Source of the DNA: Dyadobacter sp. CY261 | GTDB lineage: Bacteria > Bacteroidota > Bacteroidia > Cytophagales > Spirosomataceae | Direction of reading: 5' to 3' | Length of the DNA: 64,000 nt | NCBI RefSeq assembly: GCF_021440085.1 | Contig: NZ_JAKCPW010000009.1 | Span: 1 to 64,000 of the forward strand | Shown: positions 46,212 to 54,431 of the stretch, one piece after another | Layout: every line of letters begins with the position of its first letter | How positions within the stretch are numbered: position 1 is the stretch's first letter | Notes under the pieces: generated by a model | Told to the model about the DNA's origin: nothing | The model's database searches: none | Seen by the model: the letters and a program-made list of their open reading frames with translations, nothing else | Program-made: the position numbers and the translations under genes

Positions 46212-46745
46212 TTGAATACATTGAACCGCACATTGGAAGGATGCCGTCGCGGGGAACGCCAGGCGCAGGAAAAATTGTACCGCCAATTTTACCCTGTCCT
46301 GTTTGCATTATGCAAAAACTTCTTCGACGACAAGCATGATATCCTTACGGCGATTAACAATGGTATGCTTAAAGTGTTTGCAAATATCCATCAATACAAT
46401 CCCGAGAAAGGTGAATTTTTCAGCTGGATGTATACGACCGTCCGTAATGCGGCGCTCACCATGCTCCGCGACCGAAAGACACAGACATTCGACTATGTAG
46501 AACTGAACGACACGATGGGATTTGTATCCCGAGAGAACCCTTTTGAACAACTCTCAGGCAATGATATTCACGTATACCTCATGCAACTGCCCGTTGCCAC
46601 CCGAAGGATTTGTAGCCTGTATTATCTGGATGGGTTTTTGATAAAAGAAATAGCGCAAGCCGTGGAGATCAGCGAAGGCACCGTCAAATGGCATTTGAAT
46701 GAGAGCAGGAACCGGCTAAAAACAATCCTCGAAAACCCTCTCTGA
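46212..46745 (+). CDS. ECF-type RNA polymerase sigma factor (TTG start)
   Basis: The 177 residues show region 2 (YRQFYPVLFALCKNFFDDKHD to GEFFSWMYTTVRNAALTMLRDRK) and region 4 with a helix-turn-helix (LYYLDGFLIKEIAQAVEISEGTVKWHLNESRNRL). No in-frame ATG precedes the domain: an in-frame TAA lies at 46203 and the first candidates are TTG at 46212 and 46221, so a TTG start is needed. Its stop overlaps the next start (TGATG), linking it to the barrel-bearing protein that is probably its regulator. Confidence 0.88.
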   Translation: MNTLNRTLEGCRRGERQAQEKLYRQFYPVLFALCKNFFDDKHDILTAINNGMLKVFANIHQYNPEKGEFFSWMYTTVRNAALTMLRDRKTQTFDYVELNDTMGFVSRENPFEQLSGNDIHVYLMQLPVATRRICSLYYLDGFLIKEIAQAVEISEGTVKWHLNESRNRLKTILENPL

Positions 46746-48289
46746 TGAAAAGGAAAAACAACCATATCGACCAATATCGCAAAGGCTCGTTTCCCGATCC
46801 AGAAATACCGGCCGATGAGGCCTGGGCCAATATGAACGAGGTATTGAATGGTGCGGAGGCCGGTGCACATTCAGACGTTCGTGGAGTACAAAAGTTACTG
46901 AGCTCAGCAACCAGCTTCAAAGGCCTGCTCATTGCATTGCCCATCATGCTCCTATCGGCGGTATTGGTTACCCTTTTCGTTTTCGTTGAGCCTTCGGACA
47001 ATCAATCAGCCCCAACACGGTCCATTTCACTTTCACCTGCTTCGACTGCCATTGTACACGAAATCGATAAGGACGTGAAAAATACACCTGCAACATCTGC
47101 CGCCCCGGAAAAGCACGAAGTGGAAAAACCCATAGCAAGCGCGGAGACAACTGTGCCCGCAAATGGAGAAGAGATTAGAGTACCCGATGCCAAATCAGGA
47201 GTACATAATTCCCGATCAGGAACACATAATCCTCGAAAAGTGCGTGAAAGCCTTTCTCATTCCAATAAATCGTCTTCTAACCACCTCCCATTTAATGCAA
47301 AACACGTATCTAATCGTCCAACAGTGACGAAAAATGGCAGACAGCAAGCGAAGTCGATCCGGAAGTCCGACCAAATTGCCGGACACTCGTCCAGCGAGCT
47401 ATTGAATAGCGACTATAAGCCCGTGTCCCCAACGACTTTGAGGAATGGCGCATCCATTCCAGAAACTGGTCCGACAGGTCACGCATCAGGCAGCCATAGC
47501 ACATCGCCTCAATATCTCGTGAAGAACCTGGACCCGCGGCCGGGGCATTTTAATAATAGACCCTTCAATTGGAATGGAATGATTAAAAAGCCTTCACCGG
47601 CACATCAATCACCTGCCAAAGTTCAAAAATCCTTTCTGCGAAGCATTCATTTTGGCCCTGAATGGAATATGCAATGGCCCGCTACCAACGACGCAAGCCC
47701 ATTTCTATTTACCGGAGCCGACAGCATCAAACGCCCTGCCCGACTGGCAATTCCCGGTTTCTTTATTTCCAATAGCTGGAACAGACATGCATTGACATTC
47801 TCATTCGCACCTACCCACACTTATTTTGGCAAGAATGAACAACTCGTTCAGCAACTGGATTCCATACAATCGGCACCTGATTCGTCAATTGTTAAATATT
47901 ACATCAATACCAACTTCATCAAAGCGGCGGGCCTGAATTTCACATTGCAATATCAATATGAAATCACACCTTGGTTTTCGGCCACAACCGGTTTTTCCTA
48001 CGCCAGGTTTTCAGGTGCATTATTCCGAAAAGAATCGGAAAACAGTCTCGGTGTATTCATTCCAGGCTCGCTACTCAGTACCAGTGGCGGAGAAGCCACC
48101 CGAAACTATATCCGCCAGCAACAGTGGACAATACGCGCCGGGATACTGTTCCATCCACCTTTTGCATTAAATGGAAAACTACAAATCGGTGCCAACGCAA
48201 TCCTACCGGTATCAAACCTCTCCCAGAACAAGGCAATCAAAATAAACACATTCAACGGCCAGTTATTCCTAAGGTTCCTCATCCGCTAA
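46745..48289 (+). CDS. Anti-sigma-like protein with membrane helix, long linker and C-terminal beta-barrel
   Basis: The 514 residues fall into four parts. Residues 1-58 are polar and helical (DEAWANMNEVLNG) like the N-terminal region of Bacteroidota anti-sigma proteins. Residues 59-81 are one membrane helix. Residues 82-300 are a low-complexity linker rich in Ser, Thr, Asn, His and Pro. Residues 300-514 have the alternating pattern of a small outer-membrane barrel, ending in aromatic-rich LFLRFLIR. It starts within the stop of the ECF gene. If the parts are right, one chain would join cytoplasm, inner membrane, periplasm and outer membrane. No family name is given. Confidence 0.78.
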   Translation: MKRKNNHIDQYRKGSFPDPEIPADEAWANMNEVLNGAEAGAHSDVRGVQKLLSSATSFKGLLIALPIMLLSAVLVTLFVFVEPSDNQSAPTRSISLSPASTAIVHEIDKDVKNTPATSAAPEKHEVEKPIASAETTVPANGEEIRVPDAKSGVHNSRSGTHNPRKVRESLSHSNKSSSNHLPFNAKHVSNRPTVTKNGRQQAKSIRKSDQIAGHSSSELLNSDYKPVSPTTLRNGASIPETGPTGHASGSHSTSPQYLVKNLDPRPGHFNNRPFNWNGMIKKPSPAHQSPAKVQKSFLRSIHFGPEWNMQWPATNDASPFLFTGADSIKRPARLAIPGFFISNSWNRHALTFSFAPTHTYFGKNEQLVQQLDSIQSAPDSSIVKYYINTNFIKAAGLNFTLQYQYEITPWFSATTGFSYARFSGALFRKESENSLGVFIPGSLLSTSGGEATRNYIRQQQWTIRAGILFHPPFALNGKLQIGANAILPVSNLSQNKAIKINTFNGQLFLRFLIR

Positions 48290-48360
48290 CAACCAAAAGT
48301 CGTCAGAACAGCCCCGATAAAGCCATTCTGGCGACCTACTTTCATTATCACACACCGCAA

Positions 48361-48408
48361 TCGGCGGTCCATGGTCGGCGGTCCATGGTCGGCGGTCAGC
48401 CGTCGGCC
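48361..48408. repeat. 14-bp tandem repeat and GC-rich repeat fragment
   Basis: The unit tcggcggtccatgg occurs at 48361 and 48375 and partly at 48389. The last part, ggtcagccgtcggcc at 48394-48408, is the reverse complement of 8037-8051 with one mismatch. It lies between the convergent ends of the barrel protein and the caspase gene. Confidence 0.7.
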
Positions 48409-48417
48409 ATCGCGGCC

Positions 48418-49299
48418 TCACGCCGCCCCCTTCAACCTCGCCACCGGCATTTCCGGGTCATATTTTCCGAAAATCACCGGGATCTGTCCTTTATCTTCGG
48501 GGCCACTTTTAGGAAGCGATGCCAAATGCAGGTAAAGATAGTCAAATGCCTCTTTGATCGTCACCAGTTCGTCCTTATTCTTGTCGGCCTCTCCCTGCAA
48601 GCCATCGACCAGATATTTGGTAAAATAGCCGTGCTGAATTTTATCGTTTTCGCTGGAATACTGGTAAGATCTCGCCGCCATCAGCACCACCAGGCCGGAT
48701 TCTTCATCTTCAAATGACCGCACCGACACGGGGACCGGCTTCGCCTCCTCCATTTCCCTCGCACGGTTCTTCATGCTTCCCGACATACATGCATCGGCAA
48801 AGCACAGCCGGGTTTTAGCGCGGCATTTTTTAAACACTTCTTTTACATCCTTGTGCCTCAGGCTGGTATTCATGTTGCGCATATCGATATCGTAAGTCGC
48901 AAAAAAACCGTTGGCACCATGGCCTGCGAAATAGAAGATCACGCGGTCGTCGGGGCCGGATTTAGCAAAAAATACTTCCATCTGACTGATGATCTGCGAC
49001 TTGCTGGCCTGTCCGTCTATTAGCAATGCAATATTTTCAGCAGGCACCGAACCTCCTGCGGGGCTTTTGAGGAAATCATAGAAAATGCGTGCGTCATCGT
49101 CGCAGTACCGCAGGTCGTTGAGCTGGGCCTGGATGCCGCTTTGCGGATCGGAGCCATTGAGGTAGTCGGAGATCCCGACAATCACGGCGTAGGTGTGACC
49201 CTGGGTTCCGACAAACTTCGCGCCTTTCAGCCATTTGTACCCGAAGAAAACCCCGGCAGCTACGGCAACGAAAATGAGGATATTGGTTATATTTTTCAT
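48418..49299 (-). CDS. Membrane-anchored caspase-like protease (peptidase C14)
   Basis: From the Met at 49299 the product has 293-294 residues. A signal-anchor helix at residues 4-20 is followed by lysines (22, 25, 28), suggesting that the protease domain stays in the cytoplasm. The caspase/metacaspase fold is clear: HTYAVIVGISDYLN, the catalytic histidine in FYFAGHGAN (His127), and the catalytic cysteine in CFADACMSGS (Cys171, DxCxSG). An acidic pocket, expected for a basic P1 residue, cannot be judged by eye. It is the last gene of the eight-gene signalling run, 40 bases after the kinase gene. The frame to 49401 would add residues before the anchor and is not used. Confidence 0.88.
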   Translation of the reverse strand: MKNITNILIFVAVAAGVFFGYKWLKGAKFVGTQGHTYAVIVGISDYLNGSDPQSGIQAQLNDLRYCDDDARIFYDFLKSPAGGSVPAENIALLIDGQASKSQIISQMEVFFAKSGPDDRVIFYFAGHGANGFFATYDIDMRNMNTSLRHKDVKEVFKKCRAKTRLCFADACMSGSMKNRAREMEEAKPVPVSVRSFEDEESGLVVLMAARSYQYSSENDKIQHGYFTKYLVDGLQGEADKNKDELVTIKEAFDYLYLHLASLPKSGPEDKGQIPVIFGKYDPEMPVARLKGAA

Positions 49300-49339
49300 T
49301 GTAGTAAAGGTCAAAAAGTGATCGATTCCGTTTAAGTTA

Positions 49340-51283
49340 TTATCTCCGTACGGCCTGTTTGAAAAGCTCGTTACCCACTTTTTCCCAGAATGCACCGGCA
49401 TTGTTTTTCTGCCGCGCCTGTTTGGGTTTGTTGTTATATTGATAGGGGCTCGATGCGTGCGCCAGAGCGCTGTTCGGGCGGCCGCGATTGATATTGTTCA
49501 ATGCTTGCTGGGCATTGGAATTACCCTGATTGGCCGCTAATGTGTAGTAATATTTGGCGCGCGCTTCGTTAGCGGCCATCCCGCGCCCCAACTGGTACAT
49601 TTTCCCGAGTTCAAACTGTCCGTAGCTCGAACCACCCGCTACCGCCTTTTCAAACCAGCTTTTGGCAATTTTATAATCTTTGGTAACACCGTAGCCGCCC
49701 TCTTCATAAATGTATCCCAGGTAATCGGCTGCGCCAGCAAGCTGTTTTTTGTCGTAAGCTTCTTTGAAATGTTCCGCAGCAGTTTCGAAATTTTTAAGCG
49801 TCCCTTTTCCCCAGAAATGGAGATAGCCGATATTGTATTTCGCCCATTCAAAGTCACCACCTCTTTCGTAGAACTCCATTGCTTTTTCAAAGCTTTGCTG
49901 CGCTCCTCCCCGGCCATTCTGGTAAAAAATTCCGAGGATGTTGTTCGTAGTGTCGTCCATCGCGAACGTACCGGCATATTTGTCAAGGATTTGGAACATT
50001 TGCTGATAAGTATTCGCAGAGTCGGCAGGAAGGATGTTCGAATTGTTTGCAGACTTTGCCCAAGCCAGTTCTTTACGGGCAGCAGAGCGCCATAAAAAAA
50101 AATACACCGAGCCCATTCCGACCATCACCGCCGCAGCTGCGAGCATTACTTTTTTCGAGAGTAACCTTGGTATTTTAAAAGACGTTTTCTGTTTCAGCTT
50201 GCTATTGCATTGCCCGATCTGGAACCGGGCGTGCATATGCCCGGGATCGATGCGGAGGATTTCTTCATACAAACCGATGGCATCGCGCAATGTTTGTTCT
50301 TTTTCAAAACCCTTTTTCGATTCTGCGAGTTGAACGAGATGATCGGCGCGGATGGTGAGCTCTTGGGTATTGGCAAAAGGTTCATCGATCCGGATCGTGT
50401 TCTCATCATTCGCGGGCACTTTTTCCTGCGATTGACTAGGAGGGCTACCAAGTATTTCCAGCAACTCCTCCGCCTGCTGTACACGCTTCGCATTATCGGG
50501 CACGAGGCATTTTTTGATAATGGTCCTGAATGGCTCCGGTATCTGACTTACTTTATCAGATACTTTCGCTTTCACGATCAGCTTGCTCACTTCCAGGTTC
50601 CAGCTTTCCTGGCTCATCGATCGGGAAGCGTCGAATGGCAGGTCGCCGATAAACATCTGGTAAGCGATGATCCCCACGGCCCACAAATCGACATTATGCC
50701 GGATCTCGCGGTTTTGGATCTGCTCCGGAGCGGCGTAAGCGATCGACAGTCCGATTGATGAATTTTCCACCGAACGGGTATTGGTATCGGTCAGTTTGCT
50801 CAATCCAAAGTCGGTTAGCTTAGGCACCCAGCGATCACCCTGACGTTCCATGAGCACGTTTTGAGGCTTCATGTCGCGGTGGATGATGTGGTGTTTATGC
50901 AAATGCCCCACGCCTTTCAGCACTCCTTCGAGGATCTGGTATTTTTGCGGGATGGTCAGTGCGTATTTCCTCAGAACGTCGGCCAGGTTGCCTTCCTGAT
51001 AAAAAGTCAGGACGGCAAAATCGTATCGAACAGGCATGAACTGGAACCGGTAGCAGTTGCCGTAACGCGCCACATTCTCGTGGGAGTCGAGCTCGTCGAC
51101 GATCTGTTTTTCATAAAGCAAATTAAATTTCTCATGCTTCACTTCGGCCACTTTAATGGCCACAAAACGTTTCTGTACCGTATCGAAGGCCTTGTAAACT
51201 GAGCCGAAACCACCCGCGCCGAGCATCGCTTTCTGATCCTGGGTATCGAACTCGTATCGTTTCAAAAATTCTTCGTAAGTCAT
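49340..51283 (-). CDS. Membrane Ser/Thr protein kinase with Sel1-like repeats
   Basis: The 647 residues begin with a eukaryotic-type kinase domain (about 15-275): glycine loop GAGGFG (22-27), ATP lysine 44 in AIKV, HRDMKPQN (135-142), DFG (158-160) and APE (185-187), all intact, so it should be active. A TPR-like helical part (310-365) and one membrane helix (379-398) follow. The rest (about 450-610) is a run of Sel1-like repeats (FEKAMEFYERGG, YNIGYLHFWGKG, LGYIYEEGG, FELGKMYQLGRG), probably periplasmic and able to bind a ligand or partner. The phosphatase gene upstream and the caspase gene downstream suggest a kinase/phosphatase pair acting on shared targets. Confidence 0.9.
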   Translation of the reverse strand: MTYEEFLKRYEFDTQDQKAMLGAGGFGSVYKAFDTVQKRFVAIKVAEVKHEKFNLLYEKQIVDELDSHENVARYGNCYRFQFMPVRYDFAVLTFYQEGNLADVLRKYALTIPQKYQILEGVLKGVGHLHKHHIIHRDMKPQNVLMERQGDRWVPKLTDFGLSKLTDTNTRSVENSSIGLSIAYAAPEQIQNREIRHNVDLWAVGIIAYQMFIGDLPFDASRSMSQESWNLEVSKLIVKAKVSDKVSQIPEPFRTIIKKCLVPDNAKRVQQAEELLEILGSPPSQSQEKVPANDENTIRIDEPFANTQELTIRADHLVQLAESKKGFEKEQTLRDAIGLYEEILRIDPGHMHARFQIGQCNSKLKQKTSFKIPRLLSKKVMLAAAAVMVGMGSVYFFLWRSAARKELAWAKSANNSNILPADSANTYQQMFQILDKYAGTFAMDDTTNNILGIFYQNGRGGAQQSFEKAMEFYERGGDFEWAKYNIGYLHFWGKGTLKNFETAAEHFKEAYDKKQLAGAADYLGYIYEEGGYGVTKDYKIAKSWFEKAVAGGSSYGQFELGKMYQLGRGMAANEARAKYYYTLAANQGNSNAQQALNNINRGRPNSALAHASSPYQYNNKPKQARQKNNAGAFWEKVGNELFKQAVRR

Positions 51284-51336
51284 GATGCTAGGGATTTGAA
51301 GTTCTTTTGCCCTTTATCGAAGGCATGGTCGCGAGG

Positions 51337-52377
51337 TCACCGGATTTTTTTATCTTTTTTCAAATGCGGTTTTTGCTTGCCTTGCTTGACCGGCTTCACC
51401 GGCTGCAATACGACGACCGAATCCCTGGCAACGGCTACGTGAGCAGGCTGAGGTTTTACAGGAACCGGTTCGGGCTTGCGGTGGTGCCAGAAATACCAAC
51501 CCGACGAAAACATCAGCACAGCAAATATTACCCACACACGCATGTTCAAAGGCTTCTGTGCCGATTCGTTTTCCGTTTCATTCTTTTTAGAAGATGTTTC
51601 CGGAGGCAGCAATTCTACCGTAAGCATTTCCACGGAATGAATGGGCACGAGATAGGCCGTAAAATTGTCGTTGCTAAACTGCTCGCATAGCTTGCGCACC
51701 TGTTCCATTTTCGCATCGTCCGACGCAGGCGCCGACAGGATTTCCAGCAGCGCGTTTTCATCCAAGCTTTCGAGGATGCCGTCGGAGCAAAGGAAGAAGT
51801 AATCGTCCCCAGCCAGGTCGGCAATATGATGAACATCAGCTTGTGTATCAGGATCGCCACCTTGCAGCGCACGCATAATCACGTTGCGACGCGGGTGTGT
51901 ACGGGCTTGCTCTTCGGTGATCACACGGGCTTTAACGAGGTCGTTCACATAGCTGTGGTCGCGGGTGCTCCATAGCACTTTCCCGTTACGCACATGGTAT
52001 ACGCGGCTGTCGCCGATGTGCGCCACCGTGGCCCCACGCTCGTGCAGATGCAGGAACGTAAGCGTCGTCGCCATTCCCTGCGATCCGGGATTATCCCTTC
52101 CATACCGTTCCATTTCGGCCTGTGCGAAAGCAATGGCATTATACACCGAGGCATCGTCGCTCACCGTAATGCGGTGACGTTGGTAGTAGCCCGAAACCGA
52201 CCGGCACGCCAGTTCGCTGGCCACCTCACCCTTCTCGCTACCCCCTACTCCATCGCATACCATAAACAGTGTGTCACTGACGGAAGCTGCACCCGGCGGG
52301 GGAAAAAGGTTATCTTCATTATTGGTCCGTTTACCGAGTCCATATACCGAGACGGGCTGATTTATCTGAACTTTCAT
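51337..52377 (-). CDS. Membrane PP2C-family Ser/Thr protein phosphatase
   Basis: The first about 240 of 346 residues are a PP2C domain. Metal-binding positions are in NNEDN (Glu21/Asp22) and MVCDGVGGSEKGEVAS (Asp42), then GMATTLTFLHLHE, AHIGDSRVY, VIMRALQGG and FFLCSDGILE. A membrane helix (VWVIFAVLMFSSGWYFW) follows, then a Lys/Pro/Val-rich tail of about 45 residues. It should remove phosphates put on by the adjacent kinase. The Met at 52377 (MKVQINQ) is chosen over 52407; it lies seven bases after the upstream gene's stop. Confidence 0.9.
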   Translation of the reverse strand: MKVQINQPVSVYGLGKRTNNEDNLFPPPGAASVSDTLFMVCDGVGGSEKGEVASELACRSVSGYYQRHRITVSDDASVYNAIAFAQAEMERYGRDNPGSQGMATTLTFLHLHERGATVAHIGDSRVYHVRNGKVLWSTRDHSYVNDLVKARVITEEQARTHPRRNVIMRALQGGDPDTQADVHHIADLAGDDYFFLCSDGILESLDENALLEILSAPASDDAKMEQVRKLCEQFSNDNFTAYLVPIHSVEMLTVELLPPETSSKKNETENESAQKPLNMRVWVIFAVLMFSSGWYFWHHRKPEPVPVKPQPAHVAVARDSVVVLQPVKPVKQGKQKPHLKKDKKIR

Positions 52378-52384
52378 AAGGTTG

Positions 52385-52960
52385 TCAGAATAATACTGTT
52401 TTAGCAAAATCGCTGCTCGCTACGGTTTCAGAGGCATTCCTGGCAGTTCCGGCAGCGGCGGCGGTTTTCAATGCCACTTTGGTTTTGCCCAATTGCATGA
52501 TCACGCCGTCCACGAGTTCGACTGTCGTCCCACGTTTGAGCGGATAGGTATCGATGAAGGTAGGATTGGTACAATCGGGATGTTCGGACACCCAATATTT
52601 GTAAACCCCTTCCCTGCTCTTCACCACCTCGATCACCAAATGCCGCCGACTCATATAGCGGTCCTGCGACTGGATCATCACTTCGCAGGGCTTGCTCTCC
52701 GAAAACCGGCCCACGATCTGCAAGCCGGGTTTCAGGGGAAGGGTCTGCGATTCGGTATATTCATCATGGACGATCACCCAACCTACCTCCGCAGGTTCGA
52801 ATATCAATGTGGCCTCCTCAGAAGCCTGGCGTTCTGCCGCAGGTAGCCCAATGCGAACGGGTGAATGGCAACGGACGCATGCAATCACAGGGTTCTGCGG
52901 CGACAATGCCTTTTCATTCACCCTCAACCTGGCCTGGCACGATGGACAAACGACGATCAT
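52385..52960 (-). CDS. Zinc-ribbon / FHA-domain protein
   Basis: The 191 residues begin with an MJ0042-type zinc ribbon (Cys5, Cys8, Cys28, Cys31: CPSCQ ... CVRCHSP). After a linker comes an FHA-like domain (LQIVGRFSESKPCEVMIQ, SRRHLVIEV, TFIDTYPLKRGTTVELVDGVIMQLGKTKVAL). FHA domains bind phosphothreonine, so this is a likely reader of the kinase. The loop where most FHA domains have NG-T shows NPTFI, so binding may be altered. No membrane segment is present. Confidence 0.85.
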   Translation of the reverse strand: MIVVCPSCQARLRVNEKALSPQNPVIACVRCHSPVRIGLPAAERQASEEATLIFEPAEVGWVIVHDEYTESQTLPLKPGLQIVGRFSESKPCEVMIQSQDRYMSRRHLVIEVVKSREGVYKYWVSEHPDCTNPTFIDTYPLKRGTTVELVDGVIMQLGKTKVALKTAAAAGTARNASETVASSDFAKTVLF

Positions 52961-52984
52961 AAGTTCAGCGGTTGAATGTGGCTA

Positions 52985-53752
52985 TCAAGCAATGTCCTCA
53001 GGGTTAACCCATTCGTCCACACCTTCGAAATCATTATCATAATCCTCCTGCGTGTATACGATGCCGTATTCGTCGGTGTCCATGCTCACGCTGTCCTGCT
53101 CAGCCACAATGGTAGCATCGGTTGCAGTAGAATCTGTGGTAGTCGTGTCTGCCGCTACCTCACTCGACTCAACGGCCGGGCTCATATCGTAATCGTAGCT
53201 CACCATATAACCTTCCGCAGGCAGTTCCGAAAAACCGAATGCATTGTCCAACCACATATCCTGGAACAGCTCCTTCATTTCGGTCGGGAGTGCAGCGTAT
53301 TCATGGGCATGGCAGGTGTGGTACAATTCGCCTTTCCATTCGAAGAGCTGTGCGGGCCCCGCCTCCTCGCGTGACCAGGCAAATGCTTCATCAAAACTCA
53401 TATTGTCCGGCGCATTCACGATGCTAAGGTGATCGGGGATCAAAACAGCCGTTGGCTGGTGGGCTGGAATGGTGTCTTGCGCAGGATTGTTTTCAATCAC
53501 CTCCGAGTCGGCAGGTACGGTAGCGGTGCTGTCTGTTTTGTTTTCGGTGTCCGCCGAGGGAATGCCCGACGGTGTTGTTTCATCCTTTTTGGTGTCATCT
53601 CCAGCATAGGAGTCGTATGCAATGGCACCTACACCCGCGGCGGCACCCGCCGCGATAGCACCACCTGCCTTACTTTTTGCTCTTTTAGGGGTTACCAGTG
53701 CTTCGGGCAGCAGCTCGCTGTCTTCGCCGATAATTTGTGTTTGCTCTGACAT
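52985..53752 (-). CDS. Acidic protein of unknown function in the signalling operon
   Basis: The 255 residues have no signal peptide. A basic patch (TPKRAKSKA) precedes a short Gly/Ala stretch (GGAIAAGAAAGVGAIAY, residues 30-46) that is too weak for certain membrane insertion. The middle is Thr/Asp/Glu-rich low complexity (about 52-90). A structured part follows (SFDEAFAWSREEAGPAQLFEWKGELYHTCHAHEYAALP), then a very acidic C-terminus (about 200-255). The many threonines in acidic context are possible kinase targets for the FHA partners; that is inference. No known family is recognised. Confidence 0.8.
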   Translation of the reverse strand: MSEQTQIIGEDSELLPEALVTPKRAKSKAGGAIAAGAAAGVGAIAYDSYAGDDTKKDETTPSGIPSADTENKTDSTATVPADSEVIENNPAQDTIPAHQPTAVLIPDHLSIVNAPDNMSFDEAFAWSREEAGPAQLFEWKGELYHTCHAHEYAALPTEMKELFQDMWLDNAFGFSELPAEGYMVSYDYDMSPAVESSEVAADTTTTDSTATDATIVAEQDSVSMDTDEYGIVYTQEDYDNDFEGVDEWVNPEDIA

Positions 53753-53839
53753 GGTCGTTAGATTTTAGAAGTTTTCAGATCATTTGAACCTTTATCGGCG
53801 GCACTCGGAGAAGGTCACCGATTTTTTTTCAAAATTTTT

Positions 53840-54409
53840 CTAAAACCATCTCACCTTGCATTTGGGGCATTTTTTGAGGTGCTCGCAGTCGTTCCATGTA
53901 AGCCAGTCATAATCCCGGAGCGGCTGCTGGCAGGCCGGGCACACCCACAGGCGGCGCATATCTTCCTTCCATTTCACCCGCCGGTTTTCGAGCCCGTAAT
54001 GCCTGTTCATCAGCAGAATGATCACCCGGCCGATATACGGAATGGCGAGCATGACATCGATCTTTTTCTGAATATTGATCATCGCAACGCGCTCGTCTTC
54101 TAATTTCTGCCACACGTACTGCATTTCACCAAATTCAAATGCGTAGTCGTCGGGCTGTTTGTCGAAGCGAAAAATCTTGCTGGCCTCAAAAGGCATTTTG
54201 CCCAGCAGAATGCTGCTGCGCGGAGTAAGCTGTGTTTTGCGAATCCGAACGCCGTCCACGAAAGTGCCATTCGAAGAGTCATTATCTTCCAGAATGCCGG
54301 AGCGATCAGGCCCGAGCGTCACCAGAGCATGGTAACCGCTCACACTCGGATGGTCCACCACAATATCATTATCCGGCTTGCGGCCAATGCGTAATTTCTG
54401 CGGACTCAT
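53840..54409 (-). CDS. FHA-domain protein with C-terminal zinc ribbon
   Basis: The first 95 of 189 residues are a classical FHA domain: LRIGRKPDNDIVVDHPSVSGYHA, ILEDNDSSNGTFVDGVRI, with the Arg, Ser and Asn residues used to hold phosphothreonine. Two amphipathic helices follow (DVMLAIPYIGRVIILLMN). A C-terminal zinc ribbon then appears (VCPACQQPL ... CEHLKKCPKCKVRWF), the reverse order of the other FHA protein of this operon. It starts 22 bases after the anti-sigma gene. Confidence 0.87.
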   Translation of the reverse strand: MSPQKLRIGRKPDNDIVVDHPSVSGYHALVTLGPDRSGILEDNDSSNGTFVDGVRIRKTQLTPRSSILLGKMPFEASKIFRFDKQPDDYAFEFGEMQYVWQKLEDERVAMINIQKKIDVMLAIPYIGRVIILLMNRHYGLENRRVKWKEDMRRLWVCPACQQPLRDYDWLTWNDCEHLKKCPKCKVRWF

Positions 54410-54431
54410 GGTAGAATTGGGTCTATATTTT

